Shown: in pieces, positions 50,688 through 58,231 of the stretch
How the letters are laid out: each line of letters starts with the position of its first letter
How positions within the stretch are numbered: position 1 is the first letter of the stretch
Assembly: GCA_020637395.1 (NCBI GenBank)
Contig: JACJWA010000001.1
Coordinates: 310,001-374,000, forward strand
Source: Calditrichota bacterium
GTDB lineage: Bacteria; Electryoneota; RPQS01
Direction of reading: 5' to 3'
DNA: 64,000 bases
Notes under the pieces: generated by a model
Database searches by the model: none
What the model was told of the DNA's origin: nothing
Seen by the model: only the letters and a program-made list of their open reading frames with translations
Program-made: the position numbers and the translations under genes

Positions 50688-53075
50688 CTACTTCTTCTTG
50701 TTCTGTATTAAGGCGCGCAACTCTGCTACCTCGGCCTCAAGAGCCGCGTTGCGTCGCGCCAATTCCTGAATCGCCGCGAGGGCAATGCCGTCGGGATCAA
50801 CCGTCGAAATCGTCGTATTGTTGTCACCCAGTCCAAACGCCGCGCTGAAGTCCTGCGCCGTTGGACCAATGTGCTGAATGCTCGCATCCTGTGATTTGTA
50901 ACTCCAGCGATAGAGCGGGAGGGAGGAGACCTTCTCCAAAATTGAACGCGAATCCACCGACCCGCAGATATTCTTCTGAGTCGCGTCGCACAAGTTCGCC
51001 CATGCTCCGCCGCCTGCGGGAAGCGAGACACCTACGTTACTCCCCGATATTGTTGAATAGAATCGCACTCCACCGGGCGAGCGAGCGGTGAACGAATTGT
51101 CTGCAAATGAATTCGTCCCCGCGCCTGAGCTCCACACGAACGCTCCATGGTGAAACACGTGGGCAGTGAATCCTGCCGCAAATGCATAGTCGGCTACGAT
51201 TTGATTGCGTGTTCCACCGGGGACAACGGAGTAGTCTCCGCTGACGAAGTTGCCGTCTGTTGTCAACTCTCCGCCACCGCCGCTGATCACGCTGTATTGC
51301 CCGGCGACTGTGTTGTTTTTTCCACCTTCCACCACCGCGCAAGTGTCGCTGGCCGAGTTATAATAACCGCCTCCAACCATTGCGCCCAATGCGCCCGCTG
51401 TGTTGCCGAAACCGCCCACTACGGCTGAACTGGTCCCTTCGGCAGTATTATCTCTGCCGCCGCCGACTGTTGAATAGGCCAGCAGCGCGGAGTTGCCATA
51501 CCCTCCGGATACCGTTGCCGCGAGATGGTTCGCCAGATTGCTCACGCCGCCGCCGACGCTCGAATACTGAACGTTTGCCGTGTTTGTTAGTCCTCCACCA
51601 ATCGTACTGTACGCATCGTGTGCGGCATTGGATCTCCCGCCGCTCACAACAGAAGCATAACCGTCCGCGACATTCTTTGTACCGCCGCCAATAGTCGAAT
51701 AGGAATCTGCCGTGTAATTCGAGTCCGCTTCGCTTTCCCCACCACCGCCCGCAATGGTGTTGTGAATTCCGCGCGCGCGATTGTAGCTGCCGCCGCCAAC
51801 AAACGAACCCTTGCCACCTGCAGTATTCCAAAGTCCGGCACACACTCCGGAGTAGATTGACTCCGCTGTGTTGTTGAACCCTCCCGTTATCGCCGATTGC
51901 TTGCCCCGTGCGCTATTAGACGCCCCACCACCGACCACAGAGTACATTGAGTCGGCGAAGTTGCCGGCTCCGCCGCCTACAGTGGCGCCGTAGAGATTTG
52001 CCAGATTTGTGTAGCCGCCGCCGACCGTAGTGTAGGTCGAGTCAGCCTCGTTCAGCCTGCCGCCTCCGATCGTGCTGTAAATGCCGCGCGCTTCGTTCAA
52101 AGTTCCACCGCTCACCACGGAGATAAAACCCTTGGCGATGTTCGCGCGTCCGCCGCCGATCGTCGAAGCCGTATTCGTCGCGTAATTGGAATCCGTGACC
52201 GCCGGGCCGCCTCCGCCGCCAATCGTGCAATAGTCCCCGCGCGCGCGATTGAAGTAACCTCCGCCAATCGTCGCGCCGACTCCGCTCGCTCTGTTGATAT
52301 AGCCGCCCCCAATTGCCGAATAGTTGGCCGAAGCGTCATTGGAGTATCCACCGAGAATCGAGGCCCACGAACCGTTGACGAAGTTCCCGCTCCCGCCGCC
52401 GACAACTCCGCTTGTGCCATACACCTCGTTCAGATTCCCGCCGGCGATCACAGCGTTGGCGGCGTCCAGGTTGTTCTCAGTCCCGCCGCCAATCGTGCTG
52501 CTTCCGCCGGTCACGGAGTTCTGCGTGCCTCCCGTGACAGATCCGTTGATTCCGGACACGGTATTACCCGATCCTGACACAAACGCGTTGGGTTGAAAGG
52601 CTCCATTTCCACTTCCGACAAGCAACGAATTTGCCCCATTCATCTGGTGAGACGGTCCAATCGCCCCCTTGCCCGTAATCAACACGTCACCTGAAATCGT
52701 CCCCCCGCTCGCGCCATCCACGGTGCCTACTCTGTATGCATGAACCACTGTCGCAATCTGCTCACGTGGAGTCATTTCGCTGTCAGTACCAATCGAAATC
52801 CCAATCCAGCGCGGACTGTCAAACAAATCCCCAAGCGCCGTGACCGACCCAAGCGTCACGTGAAACAACCCGCTGGTGACTTGGACCGCCGGATGAGTTT
52901 CCGTCCAGAGCACCGTGCCGTTCGCCGCCGAGTCGTAAAGACGAAATGTCATGGACAATGTTGAGTCAATAGCCGTCCCGCTTGGCCCGGTCAGCGAGCC
53001 CTGGTAGTTCACCAGTTGCGGAATAGCAAATGCCTGCGGTGCAAGCAACATGATTGCCAGCAGTATGCGTGTCAT
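50688..53075 (-). CDS. Array gene 5: exported beta-roll repeat protein with S74 domain, Cys variant
   Basis: 795 residues. The signal peptide is 'MTRILLAIMLLAPQAFA'. The N-terminal domain has 'LVNYQGSLTGPSGTAIDSTL' and 'TFRLYDSAANGTVLWTETHP', matching array gene 7. About 31 repeats follow, with long units 'GPAVTDSNYATN', 'GESEADSNYTAD' and 'GELTTDGNFVSG'. The S74 domain starts 'CDATQK' at residue 696, and 'HIGPTAQDFSAAFGLGDNN' groups with genes 3 and 4. Front and back thus have different nearest relatives. AAGGGAAGAAG precedes the ATG. Confidence 0.85.
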   Translation of the reverse strand: MTRILLAIMLLAPQAFAIPQLVNYQGSLTGPSGTAIDSTLSMTFRLYDSAANGTVLWTETHPAVQVTSGLFHVTLGSVTALGDLFDSPRWIGISIGTDSEMTPREQIATVVHAYRVGTVDGASGGTISGDVLITGKGAIGPSHQMNGANSLLVGSGNGAFQPNAFVSGSGNTVSGINGSVTGGTQNSVTGGSSTIGGGTENNLDAANAVIAGGNLNEVYGTSGVVGGGSGNFVNGSWASILGGYSNDASANYSAIGGGYINRASGVGATIGGGYFNRARGDYCTIGGGGGPAVTDSNYATNTASTIGGGRANIAKGFISVVSGGTLNEARGIYSTIGGGRLNEADSTYTTVGGGYTNLANLYGATVGGGAGNFADSMYSVVGGGASNSARGKQSAITGGFNNTAESIYSGVCAGLWNTAGGKGSFVGGGSYNRARGIHNTIAGGGGESEADSNYTADSYSTIGGGTKNVADGYASVVSGGRSNAAHDAYSTIGGGLTNTANVQYSSVGGGVSNLANHLAATVSGGYGNSALLAYSTVGGGRDNTAEGTSSAVVGGFGNTAGALGAMVGGGYYNSASDTCAVVEGGKNNTVAGQYSVISGGGGELTTDGNFVSGDYSVVPGGTRNQIVADYAFAAGFTAHVFHHGAFVWSSGAGTNSFADNSFTARSPGGVRFYSTISGSNVGVSLPAGGGAWANLCDATQKNICGSVDSRSILEKVSSLPLYRWSYKSQDASIQHIGPTAQDFSAAFGLGDNNTTISTVDPDGIALAAIQELARRNAALEAEVAELRALIQNKKK

Positions 53076-53132
53076 TTCTTCTTCCCTTATCGTTATGAAT
53101 ATAGTCTTGCATGAAGCCCATTCCCGACGAAA

Positions 53133-55697
53133 CTACTTGAGCCGCATCATAAGTTCAGCGACCTTTGCCTCGAGTTCCGCATTGCGCTTTGCCAATTCCT
53201 GTATTGCCGCCAGCGCGACGCCGCTGGGATCTATGCTCGCAATCTTCTTGTCGTCGATACCATATCCAAAAGCAGCGTAAAAGTCCTGCGCCATCGGACC
53301 AATGTGGTTTGAGGCAGGATCTTCCTTCTTGAAGCGCCACTCCTTGATAGGAAGCGCCGTAAGTTTTTCGAGAATCGTGCGCGTATCCGCCATGCGAATG
53401 TTGGTCTTCAAAGTCGAGTCACTGCCATTCACCCAGAAGCCTCCGCCGGGAAGCAGCTCGACACCCGTGGTCATTTCATCAGTGGAGAAGAACATTGCAC
53501 CGCCCGCGCTGCGGACCAAGAACTGGTTGTTGCGCCATGGTTCAAGATCGGCGTCCGTCGCATCCGCCCACAGGAAACAGCCGTCGTAGGCGATATGCGC
53601 TCTGCGGCCCGCCGCAAAAGAGTAATCGCCTTCGACATGGTTGCGCGTTCCGCCGGGTACGACCGAGTAGTTTCCGCTGACATAGTTGCTGTCCTGCGGC
53701 CAGTAACCGCCACCTCCGCCGATGACGCTGTACTCGCCTGTAATTGAATTGTACTTGCCGCCGCCAATGCTTGAGGCCTCAATGCCTCCTGCAATGCTGT
53801 TGCTGTCACCGCCCGCGATCGCACAAGTCCTGGTGAAAGAACCTTCGATTGTGTTGTCCTTACCTCCGCCGATTACCCCCCACCCGCCACTGATGTAGTT
53901 ACGTTCACCTGAACCGATGAACGACTGTCCACCATCAACCACGTTGCTCCTGCCGCCGCATATTGTCGCCCAATCCGTAAGCGCCTGATTGCCCCATGTA
54001 GCCTCGAATCCTCCACCTCCGGCAACTACGCTCAAGCGTCCTTGCGCAGTATTGTGTCGCCCCCCGGCCACCACCGCGCAGCAGTCCGACGCAACATTGT
54101 TGTAGCCGCCTCCCACCGTGGCTTGCCCTCCTGTCGCAACATTGTCGTTGCCTCCGCCGACCGTTGCGTAGAGAGTTGAGGCCGTGTTGTTGAATCCACC
54201 GGCAATCGTGGCCGCGTAGCCGCTTGCATCCTGACTATACCCTCCGCCAACCGTCGCGTACTGATCTGAGGCCGTATTGTCGAATCCACCGGCAATCGTC
54301 GCCGCGTAACCGCTTGCATCCTGACTATACCCTCCGCCAACCGTCGCGTGGCTCCGTGATGCCCGGTTGTCGAAGCCGCCGGAAATCGTGGACGAATAGC
54401 CAAGCGCTTCGTGGCTATATCCTCCGCCGATTGTGGAGTACACGGAGTCGGCATAGCTTCCACTTCCACCGCTCACGGTTGAGTATTGGTTGTATGCGGT
54501 GTTGTTGGTTCCACCGCCGACCGTGCTGCCAATTCCGTAGGCGTTATTGCCGCCGCCGCCCCCGACCGTGGTGTTGCTGCTGGTCGCTATGTTGCTTTGA
54601 CCACCACTCACCGTTGCGTAGCCCGAAAGCGCCGAGTTACCGCTGCCGCCCGCAACCGTTGATGCGTACCCGTTGGATTGATGCCCGATGCCGCCGCCAA
54701 CTGAAGAGTAAGTCATCAGTGCGTCGTTGTTGTATCCTCCTGAAATCGTCGAAGCATATCCGCGTGCTTCATGGTTGTATCCTCCACCTATCGTCGAATA
54801 AGCGGAATCTGCGACGTGATACCGTCCACCGCTGATCGTGGAGAAGCCGTCCAATGCGAAGTTCAAGCTGCCGCCGGAAACCGTTGTGGCCTCGCCCGAT
54901 GCCTGATTGCTCCATCCCCCGCCAATCGCTGCAAAGGGAGCCTGGCACGTATTGCCACTTCCTCCGCCTATGGCAGAGCCGGAGCCTGCCGCCTGATTCG
55001 CGATGCCGCCTCCGATCGCAGAATTGGCGCCGCTCGCATTGTTATTATCTCCACCCGACACGGTGGCAGAAATTTCATTGGTCTCGTTGTTGCGTCCGCC
55101 TCCGATGGTGCCGTATTCAACAGCCACTCCGTTGTTCTGACCTCCGCCGACCACTCCCCAATTTCCGCCGCCCATGTTGTCGGTTCCGCCGCCTACAAAC
55201 ACGAAATCTTCATTCGCGCTATTGTTCTGGCCGAAAACGTTTGAGTACGCGCCGGAGTTGAAGTTGCCAATTCCTGCGTTCACCTTGCCTTGTATATTCA
55301 CATTTCCCCCAATCGTCCCCCCGCTCGCGCCATCCACCGTTCCCACACGATAGGCATAGCCCACGGATACAATCTGCTCGCGCGGTGCCATCTCGCTGTC
55401 CGTTCCCACGCGTACACCAAGCCATGCCGCCGCCGCCGCCAATACGCTTTCAGGCACCGGCGTGACTGACCCCAACAACACATGAAACAAACCGTCCGCG
55501 GCAGTCACCGCGGGTTGAGTCTCGGACCAGAGCAGTGTTCCCGAGTTGGGCGAGTCATATATCGAAAAGGTCATCGCAACCGTCGTATCCAGCGGCGCTC
55601 CCGCTGTGCCGGTCAATTCGCCCTGATAGTTCAACAAATGTGGAATTGCCATTGCCTGAGCGGCAAAAAGCAACAGTGCAACATATAGTCTTCCCAT
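53133..55697 (-). CDS. Array gene 6: exported beta-roll repeat protein with intact S74 Ser motif
   Basis: 854 residues. The signal peptide is 'MGRLYVALLLFAAQAMA'. The start of the repeat region ('KVNAGIGNFNSGAYSNVFGQ', then 'NSANEDFVFVGGG') is shared with array gene 7. About 35 repeats follow, several with His or Gln in place of Asn at the turn ('GGGYSQDASGYAATIAGG'), including a 90-nt tandem duplication. The long unit is 'GYWPQDSNYVSG'. The S74 domain starts 'SDSTLK' at residue 759, with 'HIGPMAQDFYAAFGYG' and 'IDPSGVALAAIQELA', and then a coiled coil. The Ser-Asp-x-x-x-Lys motif is intact, so self-cleavage is expected. Confidence 0.85.
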   Translation of the reverse strand: MGRLYVALLLFAAQAMAIPHLLNYQGELTGTAGAPLDTTVAMTFSIYDSPNSGTLLWSETQPAVTAADGLFHVLLGSVTPVPESVLAAAAAWLGVRVGTDSEMAPREQIVSVGYAYRVGTVDGASGGTIGGNVNIQGKVNAGIGNFNSGAYSNVFGQNNSANEDFVFVGGGTDNMGGGNWGVVGGGQNNGVAVEYGTIGGGRNNETNEISATVSGGDNNNASGANSAIGGGIANQAAGSGSAIGGGSGNTCQAPFAAIGGGWSNQASGEATTVSGGSLNFALDGFSTISGGRYHVADSAYSTIGGGYNHEARGYASTISGGYNNDALMTYSSVGGGIGHQSNGYASTVAGGSGNSALSGYATVSGGQSNIATSSNTTVGGGGGNNAYGIGSTVGGGTNNTAYNQYSTVSGGSGSYADSVYSTIGGGYSHEALGYSSTISGGFDNRASRSHATVGGGYSQDASGYAATIAGGFDNTASDQYATVGGGYSQDASGYAATIAGGFNNTASTLYATVGGGNDNVATGGQATVGGGYNNVASDCCAVVAGGRHNTAQGRLSVVAGGGGFEATWGNQALTDWATICGGRSNVVDGGQSFIGSGERNYISGGWGVIGGGKDNTIEGSFTRTCAIAGGDSNSIAGGIEASSIGGGKYNSITGEYSVIGGGGGYWPQDSNYVSGNYSVVPGGTRNHVEGDYSFAAGRRAHIAYDGCFLWADATDADLEPWRNNQFLVRSAGGAMFFSTDEMTTGVELLPGGGFWVNGSDSTLKTNIRMADTRTILEKLTALPIKEWRFKKEDPASNHIGPMAQDFYAAFGYGIDDKKIASIDPSGVALAAIQELAKRNAELEAKVAELMMRLK
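54192..54349. repeat. 90-nt tandem duplication inside array gene 6
   Basis: The segment beginning GAATCCACCGGCAATCGT at 54192 recurs at 54282 with two mismatches over about 68 nt. It encodes two 15-residue repeat units ('YSQDASGYAATIAGGF' and the following 'NTAS..YATVGGG'). The period of 90 nt equals two repeat units, as expected for slippage or unequal crossover. Confidence 0.85.
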
Positions 55698-55759
55698 GAT
55701 CTCTTGCCCTTTTAGTTATAAATTAAGTCTTGGATATCGCGAAGTCAGCACTTCGTTCG

Positions 55760-58003
55760 CTACTTTACATGCTCCTTCAGTTTCGCTATCTCCGCGCGCA
55801 ATTCCGCGTTTTGTTTCGCCAATTCCTGCACCGCCGCAAACAGCACTCCGTCGGCGTCCACGGTGCAGATGCCCTTGTCCGTGCCTCCGTAGCCGAACGT
55901 CGCATAGAAATCCTGCGCCATCGGACCGATGTGCTCCGACCCCGGCGCTTCCGCCTTGTATCGCCACACCTTCACTGGCATCGCAGTTAGCTTCTCTAGA
56001 ATCTCGCCCGTGTCCACGGCATGCACGGCTTCCTTCACCGTCGAGTCACTCGTGGTGATCCACGATCCGACCCCGTGCAGCAACTGTACGCCCGTCGTCA
56101 TCATTGAATCCGAATAGAAAACGATTCCGCCGTCCGCGCGGCACATCATCTGATTGTCCTGCCAAGACACCAGCGCCTCGGTCGTCGCATCGGCCCACAC
56201 GAAACTTCCGCGATGCAGTGCACGCGCGCGATGACCAGCCGCAAGACTGTAGTCGCCGTTTGCCGTACAGCGATAGCCTCCCAAAACCATGGCATAGTCT
56301 CCCTGAATCTCATGACGGCTGCCGCCGAGAATCGAGGAGTAGTCACCTGTCACCGAATTGCTGTCGCTCCATATGCTCCCGCCGCCGCCCGCGATCACGC
56401 TGTATAAACCGCGCGCCATGTTGCGCATACCGCCGCCCACAAATGCGCCGCGCTCCGCGTGATTCGTCAGCCCGCCGCCAATCACTGCAAACGTGCCCGC
56501 CGCTCTGTTCCACCGACCGCCGCCGAGAAAAGAGTTATCGCCGCCCGCCCAGTTCTCTTCGCCGCCAACGACAATGCTGAGATCGCCTTCCGCCGAGTTG
56601 CCGCTGTCCGCCGTAAGCGGGCCGCCTCCGCCGACAAAACTGTATCTGCCGGTTGCTTCGTTCAGGCGTCCGCCGCCTATGACACAGAATTCATTGGTCG
56701 CGTGATTGTTCGCTCCGCCGCAGACCACCGTTCCATGACGCAGCGCCGTATTCGAGGATCCTCCGCACACCGTGGACGCCTCGCCGTTCGCATCGTTGCC
56801 CAGTCCACCGCCAACTGTTGCGATCAATGAATCCGCCGTGTTGCCATACCCGCCCGCAATTGTTGAGGCAAACAGCGATGCGGCATTGTCGCGCCCACCG
56901 CCAACGGTCGTGTATTCCGAGTTCGCGTCGTTGCTGTACCCTCCCGCAATCGTAGAAGCATAGCCGCGCGACACGTTAAGATAGCCGCCGCCCACAGATG
57001 CGTAGTTTGAATCTGACGCACAGTTGTAGCCGCCGGAAACGGTCGAAGCATAGGACGATGCGTCGTTGCTAAAGCCGCCGCCCACCGTGGCATAACTCGA
57101 ATCTGCGGAATTCTCGCGACCGCCGCCAACAGAACCGTAACCGCCATGGGAACGATTCGCGAATCCGCCGCTCACTTGTGCGCAGTATCCGTTGGCAACA
57201 TTGCGCTGTCCTCCGCCGATCGCCGATCCCGTATTCGACGTATGATTCGAGTCTGCGCTGCTTCCGCCACCGCCTCCGGCAATCACCGAATATTCCCCGC
57301 GTGCGCCGTTGTTTCTTCCTCCTCCGACCGTCGAGTATGCCGCAGACGTTGTGTTGGACACTCCGCCGGATACGGTCGCACCAAGATTGTTGACACGGTT
57401 GTTCTGTCCGCCGCCCACCGTGCCGTATTCGACATTCACTTGATTGCTCTCGCCGCCGCCGATCACGCCCCACGATCCACCGCAGCTATTGCCGCTGCCG
57501 CCGCCGATAAACGTGTAGTCCTCATTGGCATTGTTGTTTTGTCCGAAAATGCTGGAATAAGCGCCCGTGTTCGTGTTCCCGCTACCGGCATTCACTTTGT
57601 CCTGAATTGTGACGGCACTCATAATCGCTCCTCCGCTTGCTCCATCCACGGTTCCCACTCGATACGCGTGAGCCACTGTGGTGACCTGCTTGCGCGGACT
57701 CATTTCGCTGTCTGCGCCAATCGAGACTCCCAACCAGCGCGGTACGTTAAACACATCTCCGAGCGGTGTCACAGACCCGAGCATCACCTGAAAGAGCCCG
57801 TCCGTCACTTGAATCACCGGGTGCGTTTCGGTCCACACCGCAGTTCCCCCTGAAGCCGCGTCATAAAGTCGAAATGTGACGGACAAAGTGGAGTCAATAG
57901 CAGATCCATCCGTTGAAGTCAGTGAACCTTGATAGTTCACCAGTTGCGGCACGGCGAATACTACGCTCGCCATAAGCAGCAAAACGAGCAAAATCGTCTT
58001 CAT
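55760..58003 (-). CDS. Array gene 7 (first of the likely operon): beta-roll repeat protein with intact S74 Ser motif
   Basis: 747 residues. The signal peptide is 'MKTILLVLLLMASVVFA'. The N-terminal domain ('LVNYQGSLTSTDGSAIDSTL', 'TFRLYDAASGGTAVWTETHP') is close to array gene 5, while the following segment ('KVNAGSGNTNTGAYSSIFGQ') and the S74 domain are closest to gene 6. About 28 repeats are visible, with long units 'GGSSADSNHTSN', 'GPLTADSGNSAEG' and 'GSIWSDSNSVTG'. The S74 domain starts 'SDSTVK' at residue 652; 'HIGPMAQDFYATFGYGG' is normal but the later motif reads 'VDADGVLFAAVQELA'. It is the promoter-proximal gene, after the terminator of the phosphatase gene. Confidence 0.85.
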   Translation of the reverse strand: MKTILLVLLLMASVVFAVPQLVNYQGSLTSTDGSAIDSTLSVTFRLYDAASGGTAVWTETHPVIQVTDGLFQVMLGSVTPLGDVFNVPRWLGVSIGADSEMSPRKQVTTVAHAYRVGTVDGASGGAIMSAVTIQDKVNAGSGNTNTGAYSSIFGQNNNANEDYTFIGGGSGNSCGGSWGVIGGGESNQVNVEYGTVGGGQNNRVNNLGATVSGGVSNTTSAAYSTVGGGRNNGARGEYSVIAGGGGGSSADSNHTSNTGSAIGGGQRNVANGYCAQVSGGFANRSHGGYGSVGGGRENSADSSYATVGGGFSNDASSYASTVSGGYNCASDSNYASVGGGYLNVSRGYASTIAGGYSNDANSEYTTVGGGRDNAASLFASTIAGGYGNTADSLIATVGGGLGNDANGEASTVCGGSSNTALRHGTVVCGGANNHATNEFCVIGGGRLNEATGRYSFVGGGGPLTADSGNSAEGDLSIVVGGEENWAGGDNSFLGGGRWNRAAGTFAVIGGGLTNHAERGAFVGGGMRNMARGLYSVIAGGGGSIWSDSNSVTGDYSSILGGSRHEIQGDYAMVLGGYRCTANGDYSLAAGHRARALHRGSFVWADATTEALVSWQDNQMMCRADGGIVFYSDSMMTTGVQLLHGVGSWITTSDSTVKEAVHAVDTGEILEKLTAMPVKVWRYKAEAPGSEHIGPMAQDFYATFGYGGTDKGICTVDADGVLFAAVQELAKQNAELRAEIAKLKEHVK

Positions 58004-58067
58004 AATCGTTCTCTATTGTTTTTAATATGGAAGTGAATCTTGTAAGTACCGAGTATATGCATCATAC

Positions 58068-58096
58068 AATTTAACATGCGTTAGCGCGCTTCACAA
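58068..58096 (-). promoter_or_regulatory. Candidate promoter of the S74 array
   Basis: On the minus strand TTGTGA (58091-58096) and TAAATT (58068-58073) are separated by 17 nt in an AT-rich gap between the phosphatase terminator and array gene 7. Match quality is moderate. The leader would be about 57 nt. Confidence 0.35.
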
Positions 58097-58166
58097 CACA
58101 ATTCATCAATGATTAACATTTTGGGGCTATGTCTTTCTTGACGTAAAGCTATGTGTTTTTGATAGT

Positions 58167-58206
58167 AAAAACAAAAAGCGGGTCTGACTCATTGTGTCAG
58201 ACCCGC
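58167..58206 (-). terminator. Intrinsic terminator of the phosphatase gene
   Basis: An 11-bp perfect stem, GCGGGTCTGAC with GTCAGACCCGC, has a 7-nt loop. On the minus strand it is followed by TTTTTGTTTTT. It isolates the S74 array from the upstream gene. Confidence 0.92.
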
Positions 58207-58231
58207 CTAAATAGGTTTGAGAGGAGTGTGG

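Noticed and set aside
42607..57853. Long open frames on the plus strand and in other frames across the S74 array, giving Arg/Pro/Ser-rich proteins
   Set aside because: They are shadows of the repetitive GGG-x-x-N-x-A coding sequence on the minus strand. The repeats keep other frames open, no ribosome sites fit, and the translations resemble no protein family.
41405..58003. Tandem array as a CRISPR or minisatellite
   Set aside because: The repetition is at the protein level with a 45-nt period and variable bases. There are no identical direct repeats with unique spacers and no cas genes.
41405..58003. Array as a prophage tail module
   Set aside because: All seven proteins have signal peptides and no capsid, portal, terminase, tape-measure, integrase or lysis genes lie nearby. 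S74 domains alone do not show a prophage.
41405..58003. Trimeric autotransporter adhesins (YadA type)
   Set aside because: The head-like repeats fit, but the C-termini are S74 plus coiled coil. No YadA anchor barrel is present.
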